DNA of 52,688 nt from Trichlorobacter sp. (GTDB lineage Bacteria > Desulfobacterota > Desulfuromonadia > Geobacterales > Pseudopelobacteraceae): assembly GCF_030247655.1 (NCBI RefSeq), contig NZ_JAOTRZ010000003.1, positions 1 to 52,688 on the forward strand. Reading direction: 5' to 3'. A program made the position numbers and the translations under genes. The number at the start of each line of letters is the position of its first letter. Position 1 is the stretch's first letter. Below the pieces are notes generated by a model. That model was given only the letters and a program-made list of their open reading frames with translations. It was not told the origin of the DNA and did no database searches. Positions 9,370 to 17,888 of the stretch are shown piece after piece.

Positions 9370-10535
9370 CGTCTCGTCCTCTCTGCACGCAGCCGGGCTA
9401 TACGTTGATAGCGTGTTACCGGATCATCCTGCGCGGTCATTGCATCGTGTAGTTCTTTACGCAATCTGGCATCCTGCTCCAACTCACGTTTAAAGCTCTT
9501 TTGCCATTCCTGGCAGCAGACCTTCAGCAGCTGATTGACCGGAATGTTCCGCTGCAGCAGGCTCACCAGGCCACTGAAACTGTCGCGGGTCATCCCAATG
9601 GCCTGATCATTGGAACCTGCGCCTGCAGCAGAAATCAGGGGGATTGACTGCTGCCAGATATACAGCCCTGCCAGCAGCAGCATGGTTCCAATAAGCGGCA
9701 ACAGGCCAAAACGGCGGGCCAGCGCCATGATGCCACCCTGCTCACTCACCCCTAAATGGAATTCATCAAAGATAATCCTTGTCTGTTCCCCCATCAGCCA
9801 GACCAGCAACGCAGCCTGGCGATCAGCCTTGAGCGCCTCGTTGCTGAAGAGAGAACTGTCCGACAGTAGCACCAGGCTGCCGCTGCCGATACTGCGCTCC
9901 AATAGTACCGCCTTTCCATCAACGGCATAGATGGTGCGCCAGCCGGTTTGCGGCGGCTGCAGCGTCAGGCGGGACAACAGGCGGATCTCTGTCGGCAGAG
10001 TCAATCCCGGCTCAACCAGGGTTGCCTTGACCAGGGTCTTGTCAAGAACACCCTCTGCTATGGGAAGATAGACTGTGCTGATTCCCCATGCTGTATCCGG
10101 TGCTTTAACGGCCTTTGATGTCATTGCATCACCAGATTTTGGTTCCGGTGCAGCTGCACTCTCCGGTGCTGTGATGACCGGATTGAAGGCAACAACCACT
10201 CGATTACCTGCCGCAACCAGCTGTTCTATCTCAGAAATCTCTTTTTTATCGCCGGTAACCAGCTCATGGTGACTATTGCCCAGCAGCAGGATCGTGCTTG
10301 CGGTAACCTTCTGGCGGGCAAGGGAGCGGTAATTGCGATGCACCTTGACCCCGCCGGTGCGCTCCAGAGCCTGGTACAGCGCCATGCTTCCCTGGGGATC
10401 GCTGCGCAGTGACGAACCTGGCGGAAAGATATCCCCGGCTTCAAAACGCAACGCAAAGAGCTGATAGAGGGAGACAGCTGCCAGCACCAGTAACAGACAA
10501 AAGGTGAAGATTAGCAGTTTACTGCGTGCGGACAT
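9366..10535 (-). CDS. DUF4350-like membrane protein
   Basis: About 389 residues from ATG 10535 (the longer ORF lies inside the preceding gene). One membrane segment at the N-terminus (LLIFTFCLLLVLAAVSLYQLF) leads into a periplasmic-type domain with a short-chain Rossmann-like pattern (ILLLGNS, VVVAFNP, LVLLSDSSLFSNEAL, IIFDEFHLG). A second membrane segment lies near residue 290, followed by a charged cytoplasmic tail. The order and the DEFHLG motif match what I know of DUF4350 proteins, which occur between MoxR and DUF4129 genes. Function is not known; a substrate-binding subunit of the complex is a guess. Confidence 0.78.
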   Translation of the reverse strand: MSARSKLLIFTFCLLLVLAAVSLYQLFALRFEAGDIFPPGSSLRSDPQGSMALYQALERTGGVKVHRNYRSLARQKVTASTILLLGNSHHELVTGDKKEISEIEQLVAAGNRVVVAFNPVITAPESAAAPEPKSGDAMTSKAVKAPDTAWGISTVYLPIAEGVLDKTLVKATLVEPGLTLPTEIRLLSRLTLQPPQTGWRTIYAVDGKAVLLERSIGSGSLVLLSDSSLFSNEALKADRQAALLVWLMGEQTRIIFDEFHLGVSEQGGIMALARRFGLLPLIGTMLLLAGLYIWQQSIPLISAAGAGSNDQAIGMTRDSFSGLVSLLQRNIPVNQLLKVCCQEWQKSFKRELEQDARLRKELHDAMTAQDDPVTRYQRIARLRAERTRR

Positions 10536-12159
10536 CGCTGGTGATCCTCCGGTGGTTATCCAGATAGCTGCGGACCGCCTCGTCATCCGGCAGGTGCATA
10601 CCATACCAGGCCGCTTCGAAGATTCGCAGGTTCAACGCGAATGCCTCACTTACCTTCGGCATGGCATGGCTGAAGCGGAGCAGTTCCCGCTCGTAATCGT
10701 GATTGGTCTTGCAGCGGGCAATGGTCACCAGCTTTGCATCGGCCAGTGCAGCCAGAGTGGCCAGGTACAACGCCCGCAGCCCCAGACGCAGCTCGCCTTT
10801 TCCCAGCAGCTCCTTAGCCAGGGCCAGCCAGCGATCTTCGGTCAGCTCACTGGCAATGACTGATTCATCATGCAGATCCGGGGTCACCTGCAGGGTGTGC
10901 ATCGACAGCTCTGCCTCCGGCGGGGCAGTACGCCGTAGCCGACGCCAGGCAAAAATGGCGCCAAAACAAAGCAGCAGCGCCAGCAGGACATACATCAGCA
11001 GCAGTGCTATATCTGAAAAATTGCCGCCCCAATTATGTTTCCCACCGGAAAATGAAGGGTTTGGCAGTTTTTTAAACACCCACTTAATGATATCGCCGAT
11101 CCAGCCACCCACCGTACCGGCGGTATCCTGAATCCAGGTAAGAATGGACTGCATGAAACCGGGCAGTTCCCTCTTTTCCAGCTGGTGGTGTTCACGTGGC
11201 AGACGCCAGGCAAAACGCGGGTCCTTGATCACCTGCTCAAGTGCCCGATCAAGCTGGGCTGCGCGTTTCTGCAGCTGTTGTTGCGGTTCAACGACCGGCG
11301 AATCAGCATGGGCAGGCAGAGAGACACAGGTTAGAAGGCCGAAAGAGAGAAGAAGCACCAGCAGGGTTGCCCGTCCTGAAACCGTCTTTATCTGGGCACG
11401 CAGATCAGCGCCGCTGGACAGAGACTCTCCGTAGTGGCAGCGCAGCACGTAGCAGGCCTTGACCAGCGGATCAAGGCAGAGCTGGGTGATGACTGCAATC
11501 GCAGCCCAGAAGGTTGAGTTGAGCAGCATCTGGTTGCTGCGGGTAAAGATGGTCTCAATCCCGAACAGGGTCTTGAGCAGACGGGGCAGGAAGTAGACAC
11601 CAACGGCGATATTGGCAAAGAGAACCAGAAAGATTAAGGACAACAGCGCCAGCAGCAGATGGTTCTGGCCGGGCCAGAGCAGGGCCAGCTGGCGTGCCTT
11701 GCGTTGCACGGTGCGCCAGTCCGGTCCACCCAGCACGGTGATATTCTGGAAAAAGGCATAGCACCAGCCGAACGGCAGAGTAATCAGCCCGGCCAACGGC
11801 AGGATGATAAAACCCCAGGGCTGCAGGCCCCCCTGTACCATGATACTGCCGGTGAGTGAAGGCAGCCCGGCAGCCCCTCCAAGTTGCATCAGCAGCCGAC
11901 CGCTAAAACGGCTTTGCCAGACCTTCATCCAGATGAACAGAATCGACAGGGCCAGCGCCCCTCCAGCCAGCCGCTGATCCGCATCGGCACTACGGCTCAT
12001 ATCAGCCCAGAACCAGAGCAGCACCAGCATAAACGGCAGCGTGCCCAGGTAATAACGGGCAAGGGTATCCAGAGGGGCCTGGCGCAACAGAGCGGTGGCC
12101 TGTTCCAGCAGTTCAATAGCTCCGAGCCCTTTTTCACGGCTTTTGGGGGTGCGGATCAT
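10519..12159 (-). CDS. DUF4129-type membrane protein
   Basis: A 546-residue protein. The first 280 residues hold about six membrane segments; a periplasmic linker (about 285-380) begins with a signal-like LLTCVSLPAHA; another membrane helix is near 390-415. The C-terminal cytoplasmic domain (about 440-546) has the DUF4129-like pattern of a helical repeat with LRLGLRALYLATLAAL and NHDYERELLR. It overlaps the DUF4350 gene by 17 bases and the upstream zinc-finger gene by ATGA. The DUF4129 assignment rests on this C-terminal pattern and the neighbours, so it is likely but not certain. The fused multi-pass N-terminus is larger than in many relatives. Confidence 0.72.
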   Translation of the reverse strand: MIRTPKSREKGLGAIELLEQATALLRQAPLDTLARYYLGTLPFMLVLLWFWADMSRSADADQRLAGGALALSILFIWMKVWQSRFSGRLLMQLGGAAGLPSLTGSIMVQGGLQPWGFIILPLAGLITLPFGWCYAFFQNITVLGGPDWRTVQRKARQLALLWPGQNHLLLALLSLIFLVLFANIAVGVYFLPRLLKTLFGIETIFTRSNQMLLNSTFWAAIAVITQLCLDPLVKACYVLRCHYGESLSSGADLRAQIKTVSGRATLLVLLLSFGLLTCVSLPAHADSPVVEPQQQLQKRAAQLDRALEQVIKDPRFAWRLPREHHQLEKRELPGFMQSILTWIQDTAGTVGGWIGDIIKWVFKKLPNPSFSGGKHNWGGNFSDIALLLMYVLLALLLCFGAIFAWRRLRRTAPPEAELSMHTLQVTPDLHDESVIASELTEDRWLALAKELLGKGELRLGLRALYLATLAALADAKLVTIARCKTNHDYERELLRFSHAMPKVSEAFALNLRIFEAAWYGMHLPDDEAVRSYLDNHRRITSDVRTQ

Positions 12160-12476
12160 TTCTCCCCCATAATCTGGTTCCAGACAGAGCCTTCATGGAG
12201 TGCCGAAGGGATCAGTAACAGCCCGCGACCAGCCATAAAAAAACAGAACCAGAGGATCATCAGACCAAATCCAAGTTGTATAACGCCCAGCAGAATTGAA
12301 CGAAAGCGGAGCGAGCGCGCAGTATCGGCCGGTTGCCCCAGACAACGGCCGCAGGTCATTCGCCCGGCATGCTCCGTCACACATTCGCGGCAAAAGAAGT
12401 TGCCACATTGGGCACAGCGGGCCACTGCCTCACGGTTTGCATGGTTAAAGCAACGCTGGACCTTCAGACTGCTCAT
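12156..12476 (-). CDS. Small B-box-like zinc-finger membrane protein
   Basis: A 106-residue protein. Residues 9-46 form a cysteine/histidine-rich finger: CFNH, then CAQCGNFFCREC, then CGRC. One hydrophobic segment follows (about 58-85). It closely resembles the finger in the gene at 13015-13614 (CFYH, CSSCGRFICSLC, CPVC), so the two are probably paralogous. Such fingers usually bind two zinc ions and mediate protein contacts. It is translationally coupled on both sides (ATGA overlaps). Role unknown; a cytosolic adaptor for the membrane complex is a reasonable guess. Confidence 0.78.
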   Translation of the reverse strand: MSSLKVQRCFNHANREAVARCAQCGNFFCRECVTEHAGRMTCGRCLGQPADTARSLRFRSILLGVIQLGFGLMILWFCFFMAGRGLLLIPSALHEGSVWNQIMGEK

Positions 12477-13018
12477 GGGGTTGGTGGTGGTGCGGTTGAG
12501 GCGCCTGCCCGATGGTTGTCATAGCGGGACAGTAGTTCACTGCGCAGCATACTGCCCTGCTGGGCTGCGACCAGAGGGCGCAGTTCCTTAATCAGGCGGC
12601 TTACTTTACGTGAACGCTGCAGGGCTGGAATATCAACCAGCCCCAACGGCGTCAGCAGGTTGGTCTTGCAGGTGGGACCTTTGACCATATTAAGCACCAA
12701 TCCAACGAAAAACGGCAGGCAGAAAAAGCCAAGGGCAATACTGCCTGGAGAAAAAATATCATTGGTACTCAGGATACCGGTCCCGCACAGACCTACGACA
12801 ATCCCCAGCAGGACGTTAAGCATCATCCAGGTCTTGGTGCGCTGTGACACTATCCCTTTCAGGTCTTTCAGATAAATCCGCACGTACTCTTCGGTATACC
12901 CGGTGGATTTAACTGACAAGAGATGGTCATCCCCCAGCCAGAGCGAACAACGCATGATCATGGCAATGGTGCCACGGGCTATACGGCGGTATTTGACAGG
13001 TTGGGCCGGGCTGGTCAT
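12473..13018 (-). CDS. Membrane protein of unknown family
   Basis: About 181 residues from ATG 13018, which overlaps the upstream stop as ATGA; a GTG three codons earlier is less likely. The N-terminal 75 residues are soluble (YTEEYVRIYLKDLKGI suggests a small structured domain). Two hydrophobic hairpin segments follow (about 72-117), and the C-terminal tail is basic and then proline-rich. I do not recognise the family. It sits between two zinc-finger membrane proteins in the MoxR cluster and is presumably part of the same assembly. Confidence 0.72.
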   Translation of the reverse strand: MTSPAQPVKYRRIARGTIAMIMRCSLWLGDDHLLSVKSTGYTEEYVRIYLKDLKGIVSQRTKTWMMLNVLLGIVVGLCGTGILSTNDIFSPGSIALGFFCLPFFVGLVLNMVKGPTCKTNLLTPLGLVDIPALQRSRKVSRLIKELRPLVAAQQGSMLRSELLSRYDNHRAGASTAPPPTP

Positions 13019-13614
13019 GAGCTCCACTTTTGAAACAGGAATACACCCAGCGCAGCCCAGGCAATTATTTGCAGTACTGAAAACAGCAGCGCAAAAACAA
13101 TACGAATTCTGGTGCGGGGCAGAATGCTGGTGGGTTTACGCCAGGCGGTCAGTGCCAGATACAAGGCGATCGGCGCGGTGATCAGGGTTACGGGCCAGAT
13201 CAGGAGCGGCAACAAGGCTGTGTTCAGGGCAATGCTGTCGTGCAGGGTCCGTTTGGTGACCAGTTCAGAAAGCTGTTCATTTTGGCGGCCCTGTTCCAGG
13301 CAGACCGGACAGAGGCAACGTCCAGCCAGATCAATCTCACAGAGACTACAGATAAATCGGCCGCAACTGCTGCAGATTTTAATCGCCTGTTTGTCCGGGT
13401 GATAAAAACAGCTTGCCTCCCCCTCTGTTACCTGTAGACCGACACTGCCACCTTCATGCAGTGGTTTCAGGATTGCCGGGAACAGCTCAACCTGCAGTTG
13501 CTTTGAACAGTGTCGACAGAGGATTGGTTCATCACTGTTGCAAAGCGCTGCCGGTAACGGTGTGCGACAGGAGCTGCACAACAGGGGGAAAAGCGGACAT
13601 TCACCAACGGTCAT
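13015..13614 (-). CDS. Cysteine-rich zinc-finger membrane protein
   Basis: A 199-residue protein with two metal-binding regions. Residues 12-37 contain CSSC and CRHC pairs (rubredoxin-like knuckles), and residues 70-106 contain a B-box-like finger (CFYH, CSSCGRFICSLC, CPVC) paralogous to that at 12156-12476. Two membrane helices lie in the C-terminal third (about 128-195). The start ATG at 13614 shares one base with the preceding TAA (TAATG), so translation is coupled. The arrangement of cytosolic zinc fingers tethered by a membrane hairpin recurs three times in this cluster. Confidence 0.78.
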   Translation of the reverse strand: MTVGECPLFPLLCSSCRTPLPAALCNSDEPILCRHCSKQLQVELFPAILKPLHEGGSVGLQVTEGEASCFYHPDKQAIKICSSCGRFICSLCEIDLAGRCLCPVCLEQGRQNEQLSELVTKRTLHDSIALNTALLPLLIWPVTLITAPIALYLALTAWRKPTSILPRTRIRIVFALLFSVLQIIAWAALGVFLFQKWSS

Positions 13615-14501
13615 TACTTAAGAACCACCCTGGTGCTACAGATCCGGTCATGCAGAGTACGCTTTTCATCATCAAAGGCAGCCATAATATAGCCGATCCC
13701 CATGATCATGCCGCTGAGCATCTCGGCAAAATAACGTCCCACCGCGCGGCTGGCGCTGATCTTGTCGCCCTCAGCAGTGACCACCTTCAGGCCACAGGCC
13801 ATCTTGCCGGGGGTTGCCTGATATTTTCCACTCAAAAAGTAGATGTTATAGGCAATACCTACCCCGACCTGGATACAAACATTTATAATGGCTGCCACAA
13901 TTGCCATTTGGGGGGAGTTGTTTGAAGCGATCAGAAATGTTGTTGCCATAGTGGTGGCAAAATTCACCACCCAAAGGATAATGCCATCAATGAATTTTGC
14001 CCCGAAACGGATCCAGAAACCGGCATAGCGCAGGTCGCTGGTATTTCCCATCCCCATGGCAAGCATCTGCACATAGGTTGGCTTGCAGGAGGCACAGACC
14101 AGTTTATCACCAAAACGGACCATCTCACTTTGGGCAAAACGTCCCTTGCAGACTGTACAGGTAGCGGAGCTTCTGTCTTCAGCTGCAGGAACAGGCGGAG
14201 GAAGGGTATTGACTCCATTGCCTGCTGTTGACTGACGGCTACGGGCTGCCTCGCAGGCGTTGCAAAGTCCGCCGCTGCCTTCGATAATTCCGCCACAGGC
14301 CGGGCAGGGACGGAGCGGGGCTGGCTCAGCAGCAGGCAACGGTGGTGGCACCGGAGCCGCTGGTGGAACAACAGATGATTCCAGTGGGGGGAGCGGAAAA
14401 CTTTGTTTACAACGGGGGCAGTTAATACTGGTTACACCGGCTGGTCGTTTTGAATCGTCAAGCTGGCCGCTGACACCACAATGGGGGCAGGTAATCGTCA
14501 T
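13614..14501 (-). CDS. Zinc-ribbon RDD-family membrane protein
   Basis: About 295 residues. An N-terminal MJ0042-like zinc ribbon (CPHC near 6-9, CPRC near 29-32) is followed by a proline-rich linker, a second ribbon (CPACGG and CNAC, about 68-85), then CTVCKGRF and CASC, and a C-terminal RDD domain with WIRFGAKFIDGI and three membrane segments. The start at 14501 is preferred over a GTG two codons upstream because GAGGTGAG lies at ideal distance. It is the first gene of the ten-gene cluster and the second RDD protein in it; zinc ribbons fused to RDD suggest a regulated membrane scaffold or transporter. Confidence 0.85.
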   Translation of the reverse strand: MTITCPHCGVSGQLDDSKRPAGVTSINCPRCKQSFPLPPLESSVVPPAAPVPPPLPAAEPAPLRPCPACGGIIEGSGGLCNACEAARSRQSTAGNGVNTLPPPVPAAEDRSSATCTVCKGRFAQSEMVRFGDKLVCASCKPTYVQMLAMGMGNTSDLRYAGFWIRFGAKFIDGIILWVVNFATTMATTFLIASNNSPQMAIVAAIINVCIQVGVGIAYNIYFLSGKYQATPGKMACGLKVVTAEGDKISASRAVGRYFAEMLSGMIMGIGYIMAAFDDEKRTLHDRICSTRVVLK

Positions 14502-14561
14502 GCTCACCTCGTGAGGGATAGTAAAAGCACCGTGGTTGTTATAGCGCAGTTTTCAGGATTG

Positions 14562-15416
14562 TCAAACAGCCGTTAAGCTTCGCAGCAAGGCCAGATTGAC
14601 CTGATCCATGGCATCATCATCCCCCTTGGGGGTTTCCAGTATCTTCGGAATCTTCACAAAGCGCGGGTCGTTCATGATGAAACGGAACGGCTCCAGCCCC
14701 AGAGTTCCCTGACCGATATGCTCATGACGGTCCACCCGGCTGCCCAGCCCTTTTTTGGAATCATTGAAGTGAAAACAGCGCAGCCGCTCAATCCCCAGCA
14801 GTCGGTCAAACTGTGCCATGACATCGGCGTATCCTTCCGGGGTGGCGGTATTGTAACCGGCGGCAAAGGTGTGGCAGGTATCGAAACAGACACCGAATCG
14901 ATCCGGATATTTTGATCCGTTAATGATGGTCTGCAACTCTTCAAAGGTGCGGCCCAGGTTGGTGCCCTGTCCGGCAGTGGTCTCCAGCAGCACCAGCCCT
15001 TCATATTCAGGGGTCTGTTCAAAAAGCTGATCAAAGGCATTGATTACCCGCTCCAGCCCGACCTCGGGCGAATCAGTGGTGTGGGAACCGGGGTGCATTA
15101 CAATCTTGTTGATCCCCAAACGGGCACAGGTGGTCATTTCATCGCCAAAGGCAATCAGGCTTTTATCGCGGGTATCCCCTTCCGGGGCTGCCAGATTGAT
15201 CAGGTAGATATCATGGGAGATGACTTCATGCAGACCGGAAGCGGTAAAGCTGCTGCGGAACAGATCCGCATCCTTGTCGCTGATCGGCTTGCCTTTCCAC
15301 TGGTTGGAGGAGCGGGTAAAGATCTGCAGGGTACCGCAACCGGCAGCAACGGCGCGTTCTATGGATTTATGCAGACCACCGGAGATGGACATATGAGCGC
15401 CAAGATAATCAGGCAT
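14562..15416 (-). CDS. nfo: Endonuclease IV (AP endonuclease)
   Basis: A 284-residue DNA-repair enzyme that cuts 5' to abasic sites and trims blocked 3' ends. The three family signatures are visible: GAHMSISGG at the N-terminus, the Zn-ligand region RFGVCFDTCHTFAAGYN (about 173-189), and HFNDSKKGLGSRVDRHEHIGQG (split across about 214-235). Length is normal. It lies two bases after nadA on the same strand, so co-transcription with nadA is likely. About 60 bases separate it from the MoxR cluster. Confidence 0.97.
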   Translation of the reverse strand: MPDYLGAHMSISGGLHKSIERAVAAGCGTLQIFTRSSNQWKGKPISDKDADLFRSSFTASGLHEVISHDIYLINLAAPEGDTRDKSLIAFGDEMTTCARLGINKIVMHPGSHTTDSPEVGLERVINAFDQLFEQTPEYEGLVLLETTAGQGTNLGRTFEELQTIINGSKYPDRFGVCFDTCHTFAAGYNTATPEGYADVMAQFDRLLGIERLRCFHFNDSKKGLGSRVDRHEHIGQGTLGLEPFRFIMNDPRFVKIPKILETPKGDDDAMDQVNLALLRSLTAV

Positions 15417-15418
15417 GG

Positions 15419-16336
15419 TTAATCCCTCGGTACAGCAAGCATTTTGTCCAATGCAGCCTGCGACTTAAGCCGCACCTCTTCGGTCACGGTCACCACCGGC
15501 TGCATGGTCTGCAGCGCCAGTAGAATATCCTCCAGCGAAGTCAGCTTCATATTAGGACAGATCAGGGCGGGTGAGGCCAGAATAAACTCCTTGTCCGGGT
15601 TATCCTCCCGTAGTTTGAAGAGAATCCCGGCTTCAGTGCCTATGATGAACTTTTTGGCCGGGCTCTTGCTGCAATAGAGGTACATACCGCTGGTGGAGCA
15701 GACATGGTCTGCCAGAGCCGAGACCTCAGGGGCGCATTCCGGGTGACAGATAAACAGGGCATCAGGATGGGCGGCCTTGACTTCCTGCACCCTGGCAGCA
15801 GTCAGACGTTCATGGGTGGGGCAGTAGCCGTCCCAGTAGATAAATCCCTTGTCTGGCAACTGTTTGGCAATCCAGCGCCCCAGATTACGATCCGGTGCAA
15901 AGATCAGTTTTTGCTCTTTCAGAGAACGGACTACCGAGACCGCATTGGCTGAGGTGCAACAGATATCCGACTCCGCCTTGACCGCTGCCGATGAGTTGAC
16001 ATAGGTCACCACCGGTACGCCGGGGTGCTGCGCCTTTAATGCCTGCAGACCACTGACATCAACCATATCAGCCATGGGGCAACCTGCATCAGCACGGGGC
16101 AGCAGCACCTTTTTACCGGGCGAGAGGATTGCGGCAGATTCAGCCATGAAATGCACACCGCAAAAGACAATCACGTCGGCAGCGGTCTTGGCAGCCTCCA
16201 TGGAAAGCTGCAGTGAATCGCCGGTGATGTCTGCGATGGCCTGCACCTCATCACGCATATAGTTATGAGCCAACAAAACGGCATTGCGTTCCTTGAGCAG
16301 GTGCCGGATTTCAGTACGGATATCAGCGGTAGACAT
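15419..16336 (-). CDS. nadA: Quinolinate synthase A
   Basis: About 305 residues. The enzyme condenses iminoaspartate with dihydroxyacetone phosphate to give quinolinate in NAD synthesis and carries an oxygen-sensitive 4Fe-4S cluster. Candidate cluster cysteines are in [11 protein letters not shown] (about 82), CCTSANAVS (about 126) and HPECAPEV (about 196); [13 protein letters not shown] near the N-terminus is also typical. The start at 16336 has a GGAGGGGAC ribosome site; the ORF extends ten codons further without one. It runs into nfo with a two-base gap. nadB and nadC are not in the window. Confidence 0.96.
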   Translation of the reverse strand: MSTADIRTEIRHLLKERNAVLLAHNYMRDEVQAIADITGDSLQLSMEAAKTAADVIVFCGVHFMAESAAILSPGKKVLLPRADAGCPMADMVDVSGLQALKAQHPGVPVVTYVNSSAAVKAESDICCTSANAVSVVRSLKEQKLIFAPDRNLGRWIAKQLPDKGFIYWDGYCPTHERLTAARVQEVKAAHPDALFICHPECAPEVSALADHVCSTSGMYLYCSKSPAKKFIIGTEAGILFKLREDNPDKEFILASPALICPNMKLTSLEDILLALQTMQPVVTVTEEVRLKSQAALDKMLAVPRD

Positions 16337-16359
16337 GTCCCCTCCAGTGCGACTTGCTG

Positions 16360-16389
16360 TTGACAAGCGCTAGCATAAAAAGTTATATA
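16360..16389 (+). promoter_or_regulatory. Sigma70-type promoter of tRNA-Pro
   Basis: TTGACA at 16360-16365, an 18-base spacer and TATATA at 16384-16389 place transcription start within a few bases of the tRNA 5' end at 16398. Confidence 0.7.
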
Positions 16390-16397
16390 TTTTTCTT

Positions 16398-16474
16398 CGG
16401 GATGTAGCGCAGCCTGGTAGCGCACCTGCTTCGGGAGTAGGGGGTCGCTAGTTCGAATCTAGTCATCCCGACCA
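16398..16474 (+). tRNA. tRNA-Pro (anticodon CGG)
   Basis: A 77-base cloverleaf. The 7-bp acceptor stem (CGGGATG with CATCCCG) is perfect, the D arm reads GCGCAGCCTGGTAGCGC, the anticodon loop is TTCGGGA, the T loop is GTTCGAATC, and CCA is encoded. The pattern matches bacterial tRNA-Pro(CGG), which reads CCG codons. Confidence 0.96.
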
Positions 16475-16485
16475 GAAAAATCATG

Positions 16486-16520
16486 GGGTTACGCCTAAAG
16501 GCGTGGCCCTTTTCTGTTTC
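16486..16520 (+). terminator. Terminator after tRNA-Pro
   Basis: A 10-bp stem (GGGTTACGCC with GGCGTGGCCC, two G-T pairs) with loop TAAA is followed by a T-rich stretch, twelve bases after the tRNA CCA end. Bases 16521-16661 beyond it hold no convincing gene; a 7-bp hairpin with arms GGCCCC/GGGGCC lies near 16609-16633 with no T-tract. Confidence 0.75.
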
Positions 16521-16661
16521 AAACCCTTACCTCACCTGATTTCAGGCAACCAATGAACATTTCTAACAAAGTCCTGAAGCAAATACAATGCCTCATCAAG
16601 CATTACGGCCCCATGCTGGTGCAGGGGGCCGCAATTTTGAGCAATATATAGCTACAATCAG

Positions 16662-17336
16662 CTACTTGGCCGCAGGCGGTGTTGGTGTTTGAACTGCTGC
16701 TGCCGGTGCAGACGCAGCCTTTTTCAATGCCTCAATCTGGGCAGCCAGGGCGGCTTTTTCATCAGTAAGCACTGCATTCTGCGTCTCCAGCTTTTTCTTC
16801 TCTGCAGTGACCTGCTCAAGTTGAGCAGAAAGCTTTGTCTGATCTGCTTTCAGGGTGGTCAGCTCTTTGGAACTGGTTTCACACTTCTGCAGCTCCTGAC
16901 GCAACTTATCCCCGCTCTGCTTCCGCTCTTCAAGCAGCTTGACCCTGTCCTTCACCAGAGTCAGCTGTTTGTCAACAGCAGCAGCATCCTCTTCGTTACG
17001 CCCCTTGGCAGCCCGCGAACCAGTAAGAACCAGTGCCAGATCAACCATCTGCAGATTATGGGCAATTTCCTGTTCTGCTTCAGGTTTAAGCCCGCCAAGA
17101 CCCATCCACTGTCGGCCTTTATCATAGCTCTGTTCAGCTTTTTTTAAGGAGACACGCGCCTTCTCTATTTCTGCCAGGGCCTGGGGATAATTACCAACCT
17201 TGACAGCAAGCTCTTCAATACCAGCCCTGGCAGCTGCAATTTTAGCAGGATAATCTATCTTGTCTGCGGCAAAGCTCAAGGAGCCGCAGCTAATGACACT
17301 TACAAAAGCCAGAACGAACAGGTATATTCGTGGCAT
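16662..17336 (-). CDS. Secreted coiled-coil protein of unknown function
   Basis: About 224 residues from ATG 17336, chosen for its GGAGGGAAG ribosome site and one-base gap to the upstream stop. A signal peptide (to about residue 24, ending SLSFA-AD) precedes a helical mature protein. Residues 25-125 are charged and helical, and residues 130-205 form a strong coiled coil (LTTLKADQTKLSAQLEQVTA region) ending in an Ala/Pro-rich tail. It is probably periplasmic. It forms a two-gene operon with the similar, smaller protein at 17338-17718; both have the look of structural or OmpA-associated periplasmic helpers. Family not recognised. Confidence 0.82.
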   Translation of the reverse strand: MPRIYLFVLAFVSVISCGSLSFAADKIDYPAKIAAARAGIEELAVKVGNYPQALAEIEKARVSLKKAEQSYDKGRQWMGLGGLKPEAEQEIAHNLQMVDLALVLTGSRAAKGRNEEDAAAVDKQLTLVKDRVKLLEERKQSGDKLRQELQKCETSSKELTTLKADQTKLSAQLEQVTAEKKKLETQNAVLTDEKAALAAQIEALKKAASAPAAAVQTPTPPAAK

Positions 17337-17337
17337 A

Positions 17338-17718
17338 TCACTTCCCTCCTGTCTGCAACAGCTGATCAAACTGCGCCTCAAATTTTTTCAGTTCTGCCCG
17401 CCGCAGCACCAACTGCTCATCTGCCTCCATCTCGGCTGCCTTGGCCTCGGCAATGGTCAACTGAAGATCCACCAGCTCTGTTTTTTGCAGCGCAACAGGT
17501 CCATTTTTAGCCGCTATTGCCGCTTTTACCGCGCCAAGCGTCTCCTGTGCCGCAGCAAGCTGGCTTTTTAAATAATCCGCTGACTTACCGGCACCAATCT
17601 TTGTAATCCGCTCAGTCAGTGGCTGTAGCCGGTCAGAAGCATCTTTCAACTCATCCGCACAAGCACTGCCTGCCGCAAAAACCAGCAGACAGCATACACC
17701 TGCCATCAGACGTTTCAT
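17338..17718 (-). CDS. Small secreted helical protein of unknown function
   Basis: A 126-residue protein with a signal peptide cleaved near residue 21 (GSACA-DE). The remainder is almost all alanine-, lysine- and glutamate-rich helix, likely a short coiled coil. It is the first gene of a two-gene operon with 16662-17336 (TGATATG junction). A good promoter lies 50-80 bases upstream. It has no cysteine in the mature part and no recognisable catalytic motif. Confidence 0.8.
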   Translation of the reverse strand: MKRLMAGVCCLLVFAAGSACADELKDASDRLQPLTERITKIGAGKSADYLKSQLAAAQETLGAVKAAIAAKNGPVALQKTELVDLQLTIAEAKAAEMEADEQLVLRRAELKKFEAQFDQLLQTGGK

Positions 17719-17769
17719 GCTGTACCCCCTTTGATAGCCTATAGCTTATCATCTGCAAACTAGTGCTAC

Positions 17770-17798
17770 CCTATACACCCGGAACAGCATCCGGTCAA
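17770..17798 (-). promoter_or_regulatory. Sigma70-type promoter of the secreted coiled-coil operon
   Basis: Minus strand: TTGACC (17798-17793), 17-base spacer, TATAGG (17775-17770), about 50 bases upstream of the ATG at 17718. Confidence 0.55.
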
Positions 17799-17832
17799 AT
17801 CGGCGGGATTGAATATTGCCATGCTCCAGGCA

Positions 17833-17862
17833 CAAAAAAACCCGACGGCTGTAACCGTCGGG
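17833..17862 (-). terminator. Terminator of rplU-rpmA
   Basis: A perfect 8-bp stem (CCCGACGG with CCGTCGGG, six-base loop) is followed on the minus strand by seven T. It lies 26 bases past the rpmA stop. Confidence 0.88.
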
Positions 17863-17888
17863 TTTTAAAAACAGAGTGAGGCTCAGAA

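Noticed and set aside
16398-16474. tRNA-Pro as an integration site of a mobile element
   Set aside because: No integrase, no repeated 3' end of the tRNA, and housekeeping genes on both sides.
16553-16651. Plus-strand ORF of about 32 codons after the tRNA-Pro terminator
   Set aside because: No ribosome site, no promoter after the terminator, no recognisable composition; a chance ORF.
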